Position numbers and translations under genes: made by a program
Origin: an uncultured Prevotella sp.
Lineage (GTDB): Bacteria; Bacteroidota; Bacteroidia; Bacteroidales; Bacteroidaceae
NCBI GenBank assembly: GCA_937906495.1
Contig: CALCVT010000102.1
Coordinates: 1-64,000 of the forward strand
Length of the DNA: 64,000 nt
Direction: 5' to 3'
Shown here: one piece after another, positions 9,850-18,548 of the stretch
Layout of the letters: each line of letters opens with the position of its first letter
How positions within the stretch are numbered: position 1 is the first letter of the stretch
The notes under the pieces: model-generated
The model's database searches: none
Told to the model about the DNA's origin: nothing
The model's input: the letters and a program-made list of their open reading frames with translations, nothing else

Positions 9850-9891
9850 TTTTTGATATATGAATTAAGGGTTTAGCGTTGTTAGTCGCCA

Positions 9892-9922
9892 CAAAAGTAC
9901 AGATTTTAGACATAGATGCCAA
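9892..9922 (-). promoter_or_regulatory. Promoter of the etfB-etfA-acd operon
   Basis: On the minus strand TTG (9922-9920) is followed after 20 bases by TACTTTTG (9899-9892), a full match to the Bacteroidetes -33/-7 pattern. The expected start of transcription is some 35 bases before the etfB ATG. Confidence 0.75.
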
Positions 9923-10172
9923 GTAAAGTTTGCGTTTTTTGCACACTCTGCCGCATTTTGTACCTATTTATATACACATGTCAGCTACGTGCGTCACGTT
10001 CTCAAACGGTGTTCAGCAGATGCCGTCGGGCGGAGCCGTTAAGCATAAATCTACCATACGGCACATTGAGTATGTTACAGCCCTGTTTTTGTTTGATGCT
10101 ACACAACATATTACCTGCAAACAGAACAAAAGCGAAAGCGCCAAGACTCGAAAAAAAGCATGAAAATAAGCC
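9923..10172. other. Noncoding stretch between divergent promoters
   Basis: This lies between the etfB promoter and the promoter of the small gene at 10223. Short open frames here have no family features and none has a plausible start signal. I see no strong hairpin or repeat. Confidence 0.5.
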
Positions 10173-10201
10173 TTGTTATTCTTAAATTAGTCATACCTTT
10201 G
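10173..10201 (+). promoter_or_regulatory. Promoter of the small gene at 10223
   Basis: TTG (10173-10175), 18 bases, then TACCTTTG (10194-10201). The position excludes the in-frame ATG at 10160 as start, because it lies upstream of the promoter. Confidence 0.65.
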
Positions 10202-10222
10202 CCTTTACAAACCTCACGTAAC

Positions 10223-10498
10223 ATGCTCAACGAACCCAACGACTTTGTAGAGGCACTCGAAAACTTCATCAAGGCCGAACTGCGGCAAAGCACCGAACCT
10301 GCCGAATACAACCACGAGGCTATCCTTATTGCCGATGCCCGTAACCACCTGTTCAGCAACGTAGGGAACAATGCTACCGACGAGGCTTTGGGAATTTATG
10401 CCATCCGCGACCTTTGCCGCGTTGATGAGTTTACACTCGAAACCATCCCCGACCGCAACCGGCTGATAAGGATAGCTCGCGAATACGGACTGCAGTAA
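10223..10498 (+). CDS. Small conserved-looking protein, function unknown
   Basis: 91 residues from ATG 10223, chosen because the promoter at 10173-10201 lies between this codon and an earlier ATG. It is acidic, soluble and probably all helical (NDFVEALENFIKAEL, then HEAILIADARNHLF and a C-terminal RNRLIRIAREYGL). No signal peptide, cysteine or recognisable motif. It is the first gene of a same-strand run with the thioesterase and aroB, 84 bases downstream. I do not recognise the family. Confidence 0.7.
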   Translation: MLNEPNDFVEALENFIKAELRQSTEPAEYNHEAILIADARNHLFSNVGNNATDEALGIYAIRDLCRVDEFTLETIPDRNRLIRIAREYGLQ

Positions 10499-10582
10499 GC
10501 GCAATACAGCCTGCTACATACTGTTCACGCTTTTGCCGTACGCCCGGGCATTACGCACAATTTTATAAACTATCATACATTC

Positions 10583-11038
10583 ATGAACGTTCAACCCCAG
10601 CAAAACGCAACAGCCGACAGCCCGGTGTTTCGCCACCAGATGCCCATCCAAATACGCTTTAACGATGTTGACCGCTATGGTCATGTCAATAACAATGCCT
10701 ACTTTGCCTACTATGACCTTGGAAAGCAAGAATATTTGTTCAAGGTTCTCGACATTGACTACCGAGCCTCAGCTATAGTTCCGGTCATTGCCAACATCAA
10801 TGCAGACTTTTTCCTGCCTATTTTCTATGGCGACGAAATTATTATCGAAACCCGCGTATCGCATATCGGAAACAAAAGTTTTACGTTGCAGCAGCGTGCC
10901 TTAAATGTAGCCAAGCAGCAAGTGGTTTGCCAATGCACCACGGTAATGGTATGCTTTAACCTTAAAACGCAGGAGTCGGCCAATGTGCCCGACAACTTCA
11001 GAAAGGCCATCGAGTTATTCGAACAAACTACCTATTAA
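10583..11038 (+). CDS. Acyl-CoA thioesterase, 4HBT hot-dog family
   Basis: 151 residues, a single hot-dog domain. The YbgC/FadM-like motif FNDVDRYGHVNNNAYFAYYD lies at 26-45, with the catalytic aspartate (Asp30) and the GHVNN turn typical of 4-hydroxybenzoyl-CoA thioesterase relatives. It hydrolyses some acyl-CoA or acyl-ACP in the cytoplasm; the substrate is not apparent. It sits 36 bases before the aroB ATG, which suggests cotranscription but not a shared pathway. Confidence 0.88.
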   Translation: MNVQPQQNATADSPVFRHQMPIQIRFNDVDRYGHVNNNAYFAYYDLGKQEYLFKVLDIDYRASAIVPVIANINADFFLPIFYGDEIIIETRVSHIGNKSFTLQQRALNVAKQQVVCQCTTVMVCFNLKTQESANVPDNFRKAIELFEQTTY

Positions 11039-11074
11039 AACCAAGTAGGCCATCGGCCTACCCTTTTGCTTGCC

Positions 11075-12121
11075 ATGCAGTCTATACTCTTTACCTCCGA
11101 TATCTGCCAATGCCTTGCCCAACACTGCAGCAATGCCAATGCCGACCGCATTTTTGTGTTGACTGACGATATTACCTTCAAACTGTGCCGTAAGCGCCTT
11201 GCCGCATGCACACCGCTACAACAAGCCACCGACATCTGTATAGGAAGCACAGACAGCCATAAAACACTCGAGTCGCTGGCACAAGTATGGACTGCCTTAA
11301 GCAATGGCCAAGCATCGCGACGCTCACTACTCATTAATGTAGGGGGAGGCATGGTAACGGATTTAGGCGGATTTGCAGCAGCTACCTTTAAACGAGGCAT
11401 TCGCTTTGTACATATCCCAACTACACTGTTAGCCATGGTTGATGCTGCCGTAGGAGGCAAAACGGGCATTAACCTGAACGGGCTCAAGAATGAAGTGGGC
11501 TGCTTTGCCAAGAGCGAAGCCGTGATTATCGACACAAGCTTCTTACAAACACTCGACAAGCCCAACTTGCTATCGGGCTACGCTGAAATGCTCAAACATG
11601 CCCTGCTGGAGGACCATGCCATGTGGGTCGGACACTTGCAAACCGACCTGCAACAGCCCGACTACAAGCACCTGCAACAACTTGTAAAGCAAAGCATTCA
11701 CACCAAGGAGCGCATTGTTAGTATTGACCCGCACGAACACGGCATTCGCAAAGCCCTCAATCTGGGACACACCATTGGACATGCGCTCGAAAGTTTAGCA
11801 CTCCGGCGCAACCAGCCTCTACTCCACGGCTACGCTGTGGCCTGGGGGTTGGTGTGCGAACTCTTTCTGAGTAGCATCTATGCCGGCTTTCCGACTACTG
11901 AAATGCGGCAAACCGTACAATTTATCCGCTCGAATTACGGAACGTTCGACTTTACGTGTAAAGACTACGACTACCTGTACGAACGGATGCTGCACGATAA
12001 AAAAAATGTGGGCGGCATTATCCACCTGACGCTCCTCAATGCCATCGGACAGGTTTGCCTTGACCAACATCTGAGCCGTGAAGCTATCTACGAATCGTTC
12101 GACTTTCTGCGCGAAGGGTAA
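11075..12121 (+). CDS. aroB: 3-dehydroquinate synthase
   Basis: 348 residues from ATG 11075; a TTG three codons earlier is the only alternative. AroB closes DAHP to 3-dehydroquinate, step two of the shikimate pathway. The NAD-binding glycine loop NVGGGMVTDLGGFAA, the block GIRFVHIPTTLLAMVDAAVGGKTGIN, the metal-ligand region (EMLKHALLED) and LNLGHTIGHALE are all intact. The protein is normal length. No other shikimate gene is in the window. Confidence 0.94.
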   Translation: MQSILFTSDICQCLAQHCSNANADRIFVLTDDITFKLCRKRLAACTPLQQATDICIGSTDSHKTLESLAQVWTALSNGQASRRSLLINVGGGMVTDLGGFAAATFKRGIRFVHIPTTLLAMVDAAVGGKTGINLNGLKNEVGCFAKSEAVIIDTSFLQTLDKPNLLSGYAEMLKHALLEDHAMWVGHLQTDLQQPDYKHLQQLVKQSIHTKERIVSIDPHEHGIRKALNLGHTIGHALESLALRRNQPLLHGYAVAWGLVCELFLSSIYAGFPTTEMRQTVQFIRSNYGTFDFTCKDYDYLYERMLHDKKNVGGIIHLTLLNAIGQVCLDQHLSREAIYESFDFLREG

Positions 12122-12160
12122 CAGCCTGCTAAGGCCATCAACTCGTACCCTGCGCAATTC

Positions 12161-13375
12161 ATGCCTATCCTACCAAGCCCGCCTATGAACTTCACAACTC
12201 TTCACGACAGTCCGGTTGGACTACTACTCAGCCGCCTGCTTTCGCTGTTGGTGGTTTTCCTGCTGTTGGCAGCAACCGCTGTATGGACAGGCCGGCTACT
12301 TGGACGCGACATTCTGCCTTCTACCTGTACTACGGCAACCTTGCCATCAACACCGGATGCTGCTGTACTGCAAGCCCTTCAGCTCAACAGTTCAACCACC
12401 CGGCTGGTGGCACGCGATTCGGCCTCGTGGACCGTTACGGACATTGTCAGGCAGAACGAACAGGGCATCATCCTATACAGCCTGCCCTATGCACGCAACG
12501 TAAACGGTTTTGGAGGTCCTACCCCTGTGTATATCTATATTGGGCCGTCGGGAACTATCGATGCTATGGCCGTAGGGCCAAATGCCGAAACGCCCGACTT
12601 TATGAAACGTTCAAGCGAAGGTACCCTTCGGCACTGGAAAGGGCTTACGCCCAATGCCGGTGCAAACCTGAAGGTCGATGCTGTGAGTGGAGCTACCTTT
12701 ACAAGCAAAGCGCTTATTGCTCATATGCAGGCTGCCTTGCAGGCTTACTCGGCCTCAAACCATACAGCTCAAAGCGAACCGGCCATCGGCTGGACACGCA
12801 CGCTGGCTGTTGCAGCCGTACTGCTTTTAGGCATTTTTGTGTCGCGCCGCTACAAAGGAAACCGCCACATGCGGCTGCTGGTTCTTGCTCTCAATGTTGG
12901 AGTAACTGGTTTTTGGTGTGGACAATTCCTTTCGCTCACCTTGCTGCGGGGATGGATTGCCAATGGCTTTGATCCTATCATTTACCTCCCCACTGTGCTC
13001 ATGCTGGGTGTAGCTCTTGTGCTTCCCCTATTGGGCAATAAGCGCCATCACTGCAACTGGTCGTGCCCCTTTGGCAGTTTGCAAGAACTTGCCTGGCGTA
13101 TTCCCTTACCCAAAATTCATTGCTCAGCACGCACCTTCCGCCTCATGGGGCACATCCGCATGGGGATACTTTCAGTACTGCTACTCCTGCTCTGGACCGG
13201 TACTGGCGCCTTTCTACTCGACTATGAGCCCTTCTCGGCCTTTCTGCTTAGCACGGCCCCACCTGCAGTAATAGCTCTGGCCGGTAGTTTTGTTGTGGCA
13301 AGCTGTTTTGTTCCCAATCTGTGGTGCAAGGCCTGCTGCCCCATCGGTGCTCTGCTCGATTTGACTGAGCAGTAA
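12161..13375 (+). CDS. Membrane electron-transfer protein with FMN-binding domain and two CX3CP motifs (NosR/NapH-like)
   Basis: 404 residues. One N-terminal membrane helix (21-41) is followed by an extracytosolic FMN-binding domain holding DAVSGATF at 173-180, the motif flavinylated by ApbE on the threonine (Thr179). Four or so helices follow (about 213-227, 237-262, 274-291, 333-353, 368-384). Two CX3CP motifs, Cys298-Cys302 and Cys389-Cys393, sit at helix ends as in NosR, NapH and related polyferredoxins, but there is no C-terminal ferredoxin domain. It should carry electrons between the inside and an outside acceptor. It is followed by a membrane-anchored nitroreductase, a possible partner. 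No ApbE gene is in the window. An in-frame ATG at 12185 is an alternative start. Confidence 0.82.
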   Translation: MPILPSPPMNFTTLHDSPVGLLLSRLLSLLVVFLLLAATAVWTGRLLGRDILPSTCTTATLPSTPDAAVLQALQLNSSTTRLVARDSASWTVTDIVRQNEQGIILYSLPYARNVNGFGGPTPVYIYIGPSGTIDAMAVGPNAETPDFMKRSSEGTLRHWKGLTPNAGANLKVDAVSGATFTSKALIAHMQAALQAYSASNHTAQSEPAIGWTRTLAVAAVLLLGIFVSRRYKGNRHMRLLVLALNVGVTGFWCGQFLSLTLLRGWIANGFDPIIYLPTVLMLGVALVLPLLGNKRHHCNWSCPFGSLQELAWRIPLPKIHCSARTFRLMGHIRMGILSVLLLLLWTGTGAFLLDYEPFSAFLLSTAPPAVIALAGSFVVASCFVPNLWCKACCPIGALLDLTEQ

Positions 13376-13412
13376 GCTTGATAGCTCTCCCCATCTGTAT
13401 GGTCCACTCCTA

Positions 13413-13440
13413 TATAATATAGCCATTATAATATAGCCAT
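13413..13440 (+). repeat. Perfect 14-bp tandem duplication at the nitroreductase start codon
   Basis: TATAATATAGCCAT occurs twice without a gap (13413-13426 and 13427-13440). The second copy supplies the AT of the ATG start codon. In the first copy the same place reads ATT. The unit fills the space where the ribosome would bind. Confidence 0.85.
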
Positions 13441-14074
13441 GAACAAATACAAAATTGTTTCTCTGTTGCTGGGCATTGCCTTACTGGCCAGTTTGTCACG
13501 ACTTGTTTATATGCTGAATGCAAGTAGTCAGACTACAGCCATCCCTCCTGCAGAGGCAGTACTCAACAACATCTTTTCGCGCAAGAGTGTCCGCTCATTT
13601 ACCAAACAATCCGTGAGCCGCGAGCAACTCGACACATTGCTACGTGCAGCAATGGCAGCACCTACCGGACGCGACATGCGCCCCTGGAAGTTCATTGTTA
13701 TCGACAATAAATCGCTCCTGCTCGAACTGAACGAACAATTGCCCTATGCCAAAATGCTAACCGAGGCTTCTGCAGCCATTGCCGTTTGCGGCGACCTTTC
13801 GGTCACCGACAAGGAGGGTAAGCCATCGACCAATTGGACCTTTGACTGCTCAGCTGCTACCGAAAACCTGCTCCTTGCCGCTGAAGCTATGGGTTTAGGA
13901 GCTGTATGGACCGGTGTTCACCCCTACGAAGACCGACTCAACGCAGTATCGAAGGTGCTCAAATTGCCCAAACATATTGTTCCACTCAACCTCATTCCGA
14001 TAGGATATCCCCAAGGAAGCCCTCAACCTAAAGACAAATACAACCCGGACAACATTCATTACAATCAATGGTAA
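13439..14074 (+). CDS. Nitroreductase-family flavoprotein with N-terminal membrane anchor
   Basis: 211 residues. Residues 4-27 (YKIVSLLLGIALLASLSRLVYML) are a hydrophobic anchor or signal peptide, unusual for a family that is mostly cytoplasmic. The catalytic domain starts at about 43 with IFSRKSVRSFTKQSVSREQL, then AAMAAPTGRDMRPWKF, the FMN phosphate-binding elements, and ends with GLGAVWTGVHPYEDR and PIGYP. So FMN-dependent NAD(P)H-type chemistry is likely, but outside the cytoplasm the reductant would have to be something else. It follows the FMN/Fe-S membrane protein by 63 bases on the same strand, which supports a joint extracytosolic redox role (inference). Confidence 0.82.
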   Translation: MNKYKIVSLLLGIALLASLSRLVYMLNASSQTTAIPPAEAVLNNIFSRKSVRSFTKQSVSREQLDTLLRAAMAAPTGRDMRPWKFIVIDNKSLLLELNEQLPYAKMLTEASAAIAVCGDLSVTDKEGKPSTNWTFDCSAATENLLLAAEAMGLGAVWTGVHPYEDRLNAVSKVLKLPKHIVPLNLIPIGYPQGSPQPKDKYNPDNIHYNQW

Positions 14075-14151
14075 AGGTTTTACCCTCAGCCTGTTCATCC
14101 TCAACATTGCCTATTCACTTACTATTTACCAGGTATCTATATTCTTAACCC

Positions 14152-15045
14152 ATGAAAAACTCAACATTCATTGGCATTGCCGTTGCATTGCTGGCAGCTA
14201 TCTGCTATGGCTTTATCCCATACTTTACAACACCAATCCTTAAAAACGCAGCACTTGCTAATCCCAACGGCATGTCTGAGGCCTCGATTCTCTTTTACCG
14301 CTTTGGGTTTGCTGCACTCCTCATTGGCTCTTTCATGTTGTGGCGCAAGCAAAGTTTCAAGGTTACGCGTGGCGAGCTGGTCACACTGATGTACCTATCA
14401 TTCATCTCCGATGGCTCTGCCCTCTTCCTTATCGAAAGCTACAACTACATGACCAGCGGCGTGGCTACAACGCTACACTTTATGTATCCGGTAGTTACGG
14501 CACTCATCATGATGACCTTCTACAACGAGGCTCGGCAGGCCAGCACCATATTAGCCATTCTGATGGCCGTAGGCGGTGTCGGGGTACTATCATGGGACCC
14601 TACGGGCAAAATGGAAGCAATCGGTGTAATTATAGCCATGATTTCGGCCGTTTGCTATGCGCTCTACCTGATTCGTGTGAACCGCTCCCGTGCAGCTACC
14701 ATGGACAGCACGAAATTAGTATTTTACGTCATGTTTATAGGCGCCCTTATCTTCGGTGCCGAAGCTTTGCGGCAAGGTAGTTTCCAAGCTATCGAAACTC
14801 AGCTGCAATTTCAAAACCTTGCCGCACTGGCCATTATCTGTACGGTTGTTACCAATGTGTGCCTGGTCATTTCGGTTAAGCGTATCGGCAGCACCATGAC
14901 AGCTGTCATCGGTGCACTCGAACCGCTCACGGCCATCCTAATAGGCTGCCTGGTTTTAAACGAACCTTTTACCATCCAAGTGTTTATAGGTATTGCCCTC
15001 ATCATTCCAGCCGTTCTAATCATCATCTGGACACGACGCAGGTAA
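14152..15045 (+). CDS. EamA/DMT-family transporter
   Basis: 297 residues with ten predicted membrane helices in two EamA repeats (roughly 1-140 and 150-297). The second repeat ends with the typical GALEPLTAILIGCLVLNEPFTIQVFIGIALI. Members export metabolites, amino acids or drugs; nothing in the sequence fixes the substrate. It begins 77 bases after the nitroreductase gene and ends before the fabI promoter. Confidence 0.88.
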   Translation: MKNSTFIGIAVALLAAICYGFIPYFTTPILKNAALANPNGMSEASILFYRFGFAALLIGSFMLWRKQSFKVTRGELVTLMYLSFISDGSALFLIESYNYMTSGVATTLHFMYPVVTALIMMTFYNEARQASTILAILMAVGGVGVLSWDPTGKMEAIGVIIAMISAVCYALYLIRVNRSRAATMDSTKLVFYVMFIGALIFGAEALRQGSFQAIETQLQFQNLAALAIICTVVTNVCLVISVKRIGSTMTAVIGALEPLTAILIGCLVLNEPFTIQVFIGIALIIPAVLIIIWTRRR

Positions 15046-15068
15046 AAATGCATATTCGGAAGTAAAAA

Positions 15069-15100
15069 TTTGGTCAACTTGCACAAAGTTCGTACTTTTG
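15069..15100 (+). promoter_or_regulatory. Promoter of fabI
   Basis: TTTG (15069-15072), 20 bases, then TACTTTTG (15093-15100): a full -33/-7 match. It shows that an in-frame ATG at 15098 cannot be the start and supports ATG 15170. Confidence 0.8.
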
Positions 15101-15169
15101 CGCACAACTAACAGCGTACCCCGGCTTTACAGCATGCACGCGGTACTTATGATTTTAGACCTAACGAAT

Positions 15170-16027
15170 ATGACTCACAACTTACTGAAAGGCAAGCGCG
15201 GCATTATCTTCGGCGCGCTCAACGAAGACTCCATCGCATGGAAGGTAGCTGTTAAAGCTGCCAAGGAAGGAGCCCAGATTACACTCAGCAACACCCCGAT
15301 GGCCCTGCGCATGGGTACGTTGGACAAACTTGCCGAGCAGATTGGCGCCACCATCATTCCAGCCGATGCAACCAGCGTTGAAGACCTCCAGAAAGTATTC
15401 GAAGAATCTGTCAACGTTCTCGGGGGCAAGATTGACTTCGTACTCCACTCCATCGGCATGAGCCCCAATGTACGCAAACACCGCCGCTACGACGACCTCG
15501 ACTACGGCTACTTGCAGAAAACGCTCGACATCTCGGCTATCTCCTTCCATAAAATGTTACAGGTAGCTAAGAAACTCGATGCTATTGCCGAGTATGGTTC
15601 GGTTATTGCTCTTACTTACGTTGCTGCCCAGCGCACCTTCTTTGGTTACAACGACATGGCCGATGCCAAGAGCATGCTCGAAAGCATTGCACGCTCCTTT
15701 GGCTACATCTACGGACGCGAAAAGCATGTACGCATTAACACCATCTCGCAAAGCCCCACTGCTACTACAGCCGGTAAGGGTATTAAGGATATGGACAACC
15801 TGATGGACTTTGCCGATAAAATGTCGCCCCTGGGTAATGCCGATGCTGAAGAATGCGCTGACTACTGCGTAATGATGTTCTCAGACTTTACCCGCAAAGT
15901 AACTATGCAGAACCTTTACCACGATGGCGGCTTCTCGAGCATGGGTATGAGCCTCCGCGCCATGAACCAGTACGCTAAGGACCTCAAACCTTACGAAGAC
16001 GAACACGGTAAAATTATCTACGGATAA
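15170..16027 (+). CDS. fabI: Enoyl-ACP reductase I (NADH)
   Basis: 285 residues from ATG 15170, fixed by the upstream promoter and by the conserved start LLKGKRGIIFGALNEDSIAW. It is a short-chain dehydrogenase that reduces enoyl-ACP in the last step of each fatty acid elongation cycle. The dinucleotide loop is FGALNEDSIAW (14-24). Tyr150, Tyr160 and Lys167 in TYVAAQRTFFGYNDMADAK match the FabI pattern (Tyr146, Tyr156, Lys163 of E. coli). Single gene with its own promoter and a strong terminator. Confidence 0.95.
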   Translation: MTHNLLKGKRGIIFGALNEDSIAWKVAVKAAKEGAQITLSNTPMALRMGTLDKLAEQIGATIIPADATSVEDLQKVFEESVNVLGGKIDFVLHSIGMSPNVRKHRRYDDLDYGYLQKTLDISAISFHKMLQVAKKLDAIAEYGSVIALTYVAAQRTFFGYNDMADAKSMLESIARSFGYIYGREKHVRINTISQSPTATTAGKGIKDMDNLMDFADKMSPLGNADAEECADYCVMMFSDFTRKVTMQNLYHDGGFSSMGMSLRAMNQYAKDLKPYEDEHGKIIYG

Positions 16028-16064
16028 AACACCAGCCATAACGGACTTTTCCGGCCAAAAATTC

Positions 16065-16103
16065 AGCGCCCTGCAACCAATACATCATTGGTTACAGGGC
16101 GCT
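16065..16103 (+). terminator. Terminator after fabI
   Basis: Arms 16065-16081 and 16087-16103 pair over 17 positions with one mismatch around a 5-base loop; the outer 9 bp are AGCGCCCTG/CAGGGCGCT. The stem is followed by TTGCTCT. Confidence 0.75.
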
Positions 16104-16365
16104 TTGCTCTATCTTACCACCATACTTTTTACACTGCACGCAACGCTACTTTAAAGGTATGATACCTATAGTATCTCCCCAAACGTATCAGCCACACATA
16201 CTCCAAACTTTCGTCAAACTGCCTGCCGCAGATATAAACTACAAGCACCAAAGGGATGAAAACATTACTGCACAGCATGTAACGCTGCCACCCTGCGTAA
16301 GGCTTACAGACAAGCAGGCTGAATAAAAACTGGAGGTATAAATGGAATGTGTCGCACGAAGTTTG
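16104..16365. other. Noncoding stretch before the TPR gene
   Basis: Between the fabI terminator and the -7 element of the TPR gene I see no coding potential, repeat or hairpin worth naming. Confidence 0.5.
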
Positions 16366-16373
16366 TATCTTCG
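16366..16373 (+). promoter_or_regulatory. Likely -7 element of the TPR gene
   Basis: TATCTTCG differs from TAnnTTTG at one base and lies 40 bases before ATG 16413. An upstream TTG at the usual spacing is missing, so this is tentative. It argues against the in-frame ATG at 16347. Confidence 0.4.
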
Positions 16374-16412
16374 CAACAAATACAAAACCGAAAACCTCAA
16401 ATTGCTAATTAT

Positions 16413-17363
16413 ATGGGACTCCTTTCCTCCATCTTCGGGAGCGGCAAGCTTACCGAGAATAATAAGTTCGAAATACTACGCGACGACGGCGTACGCGCCA
16501 TGCAGATGGGCGAATTTCAATACGCCGAAAAATGCTTTACTGCAGCACTCGAGTTACAGAGCGACCTAAAGACCACCGGTTTCCTGGCTGAGGTATACCT
16601 GCATATGCAAAACTACAATGCTGCACTTCCACTACTTGAAAAACTGGTAAACTCTGAGGCTAACACCTACGAACTCTCGCTACTCCTGGCCCAGACACAA
16701 GGCGAATTGCTACTATTTGCCGACGAACGCAATACTTGCCGCGATTTGCTCAATAAGCAAACCAACGAACCGCGCGCACTTTACTTAGCTGCCGAGGCCG
16801 ACCACGGACTCGATGACAACCTGACTGCCATTGTACACCTCACACAATGCCTCAGCGCAGAGCCCAACTTTTTACGTGCCATGCAGCTCCGTGCAAACAT
16901 ATTAAGCGATATGGGACAATGGAAAGAGGCTTGCGATGATGCTGACGCATTGGTTGAAAAACAACCCGAAAACGAAGAATACCTCCTGTTGCAGGCCAAT
17001 TGTCAACAGGCCTTGGGCAATCACGACGATGCTATCAACACGCTCGAAAAAGTACGTGCGCTCAACCCATTCAGCCAAGAGGCTGTCATCAAACTTGGAG
17101 CCATTTACGAAACAACTACACGCTGGGATAAGGCACTGGCACTCTATGACGAAGCTATTGAATTGCAACCCGATTTTGCCTTGGCCTACAAAGCACGCGG
17201 CGGGGTAAAACATCACCTGAAGGATGATGTCGGTGCTGCGGCCGACTTGAAACGAATGCTTGAATTAGCTCCCGAAAAAGCCAGTGAGCTTGAAGGTACT
17301 TATACCAACGTCGAAAACGAAATGCAAAAGTATTACCGAAATATGAATCCCTATGGGTTTTAA
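16413..17363 (+). CDS. Tetratricopeptide-repeat protein
   Basis: 316 residues from ATG 16413 (MGLLSSIFGSGK), preferred because an ATG 22 codons earlier would lie at or before the -7 element. About seven TPR-like helix pairs run from residue 20 to 300; the clearest are AMQMGEFQYAEKCFTAALEL, NHDDAINTLEKVRALNPF and RWDKALALYDEAIELQPDFALAY. No signal peptide or membrane helix, so a cytoplasmic protein-interaction scaffold is likely. It stands alone with its own terminator. The partner is unknown. Confidence 0.87.
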   Translation: MGLLSSIFGSGKLTENNKFEILRDDGVRAMQMGEFQYAEKCFTAALELQSDLKTTGFLAEVYLHMQNYNAALPLLEKLVNSEANTYELSLLLAQTQGELLLFADERNTCRDLLNKQTNEPRALYLAAEADHGLDDNLTAIVHLTQCLSAEPNFLRAMQLRANILSDMGQWKEACDDADALVEKQPENEEYLLLQANCQQALGNHDDAINTLEKVRALNPFSQEAVIKLGAIYETTTRWDKALALYDEAIELQPDFALAYKARGGVKHHLKDDVGAAADLKRMLELAPEKASELEGTYTNVENEMQKYYRNMNPYGF

Positions 17364-17386
17364 ATATTAAAAACTTTTGAACTTTT

Positions 17387-17425
17387 CTCCCCCAGGCTAT
17401 ATCAACAGCTCGGGGGAGTTTTTAT
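17387..17425 (+). terminator. Terminator after the TPR gene
   Basis: CTCCCCC (17387-17393) pairs with GGGGGAG (17412-17418), with partial pairing inside, and is followed by TTTTTATTTT. Confidence 0.8.
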
Positions 17426-17654
17426 TTTCAGAACTTTGCAAAAGCATTGCACTCATCGTTGATTTCACACCCCCCATTGCCTTAAAAAAAGCCTTCTAAA
17501 AAATATTACGACGCTCTTTGACTTTTACTTACAACCTTAAGCATACACATCGGCAGCCATGCTGCACACATCGCTTTAAGCTTCAGCCTGCTCTTTTTTC
17601 CTCTCACAACCTCCTTTTTTACCTTCAAAGCACCCCAAATTTCTATCGGGGCTT

Positions 17655-17730
17655 TAGAAAATCCGAAAGGAGCGTTAGAAAATTCTGAAGCAGCGATAGA
17701 AATTTCGAAAGCAGCGATAGAAATTTAAAG
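17655..17730 (+). repeat. Family B tandem repeat, 21-base period, about 3.5 copies
   Basis: Copies begin at 17655, 17676, 17697 and 17718, exactly 21 bases apart. The third copy reads TAGAAATTTCGAAAGCAGCG plus A; the others differ at a few positions. A partial copy (CTATCGGGGC) precedes. The same unit and period recur at 41190-41277. Confidence 0.85.
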
Positions 17731-17764
17731 AATAGCAGCCAAATACACATCCTCTATACATACA

Positions 17765-17802
17765 ATCAAGGGCTAACCTGCATCTGCAAGTCAGCCCTTG
17801 AT
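17765..17802 (-). terminator. Possible terminator of the queA-Nudix operon
   Basis: Arms 17765-17782 and 17785-17802 pair at 16 of 18 positions. The two exceptions become G-U pairs only in minus-strand RNA, which fits use by the minus-strand genes ending at 18019. The distance (about 216 bases) and weak T tail lower confidence. Confidence 0.45.
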
Positions 17803-18018
17803 CGGTTTAAGCAAACACCGCACTCTTTTCTACTCAAAGTTAGAAAATTTATGGCAAACTGCCAAATTCAAATGCTTGAATTGCCTAAAAACTCCGAAAT
17901 CGTACTTGAAGAATGTATCCTTTACCATTCAGAAAATTCTGATTAAAGTCAGTACATTCTACACCCTATATTCCATCAAAATTGAATGCAGAACGCTGTA
18001 TAGCTCCATAGCCTAACA

Positions 18019-18516
18019 CTACAAGAAGAGACGCTTCCACTCCTTTTCGAAGTTAGGAGTAAAAAAGCCGGTGCCCAAACGCTGTATAATTTCGTCCTTT
18101 GCAAAAAAGCGTCCACCTCCTAACTCAGCCGAAGGAACGGGTTGCAGGTCTGTTATTGTACGATATACATGTACCAACTCGCGCTCGCAGTCGGACTGCT
18201 GTACATAGCGCAGCAAAAATTCCGGTTCATAATCCGTCAGTCCAACCTCTTCGCGTACCTCTCGCCTCAAAGCATCTGCAATCTCTTCGCCCCAATCTAC
18301 ATGTCCGCCAACGGCCGTGTCCCATTTATCGGGCTGAATATCTTTCCACTCCGGGCGATGCTGTATAAAGAGTTCGCCCTTCGGATTGAACACATGCAAG
18401 TGAACCACTGGATGCAGCAACATCGAACCACCGTGGCATTCCCCCCGCGTGGCTTTGCTGATTACGTTGCCTGCCTCGTCAACCACAGGCAACCATTCAT
18501 TCTGATTATCTTTCAT
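18019..18516 (-). CDS. Nudix hydrolase
   Basis: 165 residues. The Nudix box GHVDWGEEIADALRREVREEVGL at about 91-113 matches GX5EX7REUXEEXGU fully. The N-terminal part (EWLPVVDEAGNVI and HVFNPKGELFIQHRP) resembles the YfcD / isopentenyl-diphosphate-isomerase-like branch, where the exact substrate is usually unknown. It is read after queA with a 32-base gap, probably from the same transcript. Confidence 0.9.
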   Translation of the reverse strand: MKDNQNEWLPVVDEAGNVISKATRGECHGGSMLLHPVVHLHVFNPKGELFIQHRPEWKDIQPDKWDTAVGGHVDWGEEIADALRREVREEVGLTDYEPEFLLRYVQQSDCERELVHVYRTITDLQPVPSAELGGGRFFAKDEIIQRLGTGFFTPNFEKEWKRLFL

Positions 18517-18548
18517 CGGCTTAATTTATTCGAGAGAACAACTCAGGC

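Larger units (their letters stand above)
17364..18018. other. 655-base intergenic region with a terminator and tandem repeats
   Basis: It holds the terminator of the TPR gene, four tandem copies of the 21-base family B repeat (17655-17730) and an inverted repeat near 17765-17802. The part 17803-18018 is AT-rich; an open frame of 72 codons there has low-complexity content and no start signal, so I do not call it a gene. Confidence 0.6.

Noticed and set aside
10160..10222. Longer start for the small protein (ATG 10160)
   Set aside because: The promoter -7 element at 10194-10201 lies after that codon.
17798..18016. 72-codon plus-strand frame in the AT-rich end of the intergenic region
   Set aside because: Composition simply reflects AT-rich DNA; no upstream signals.
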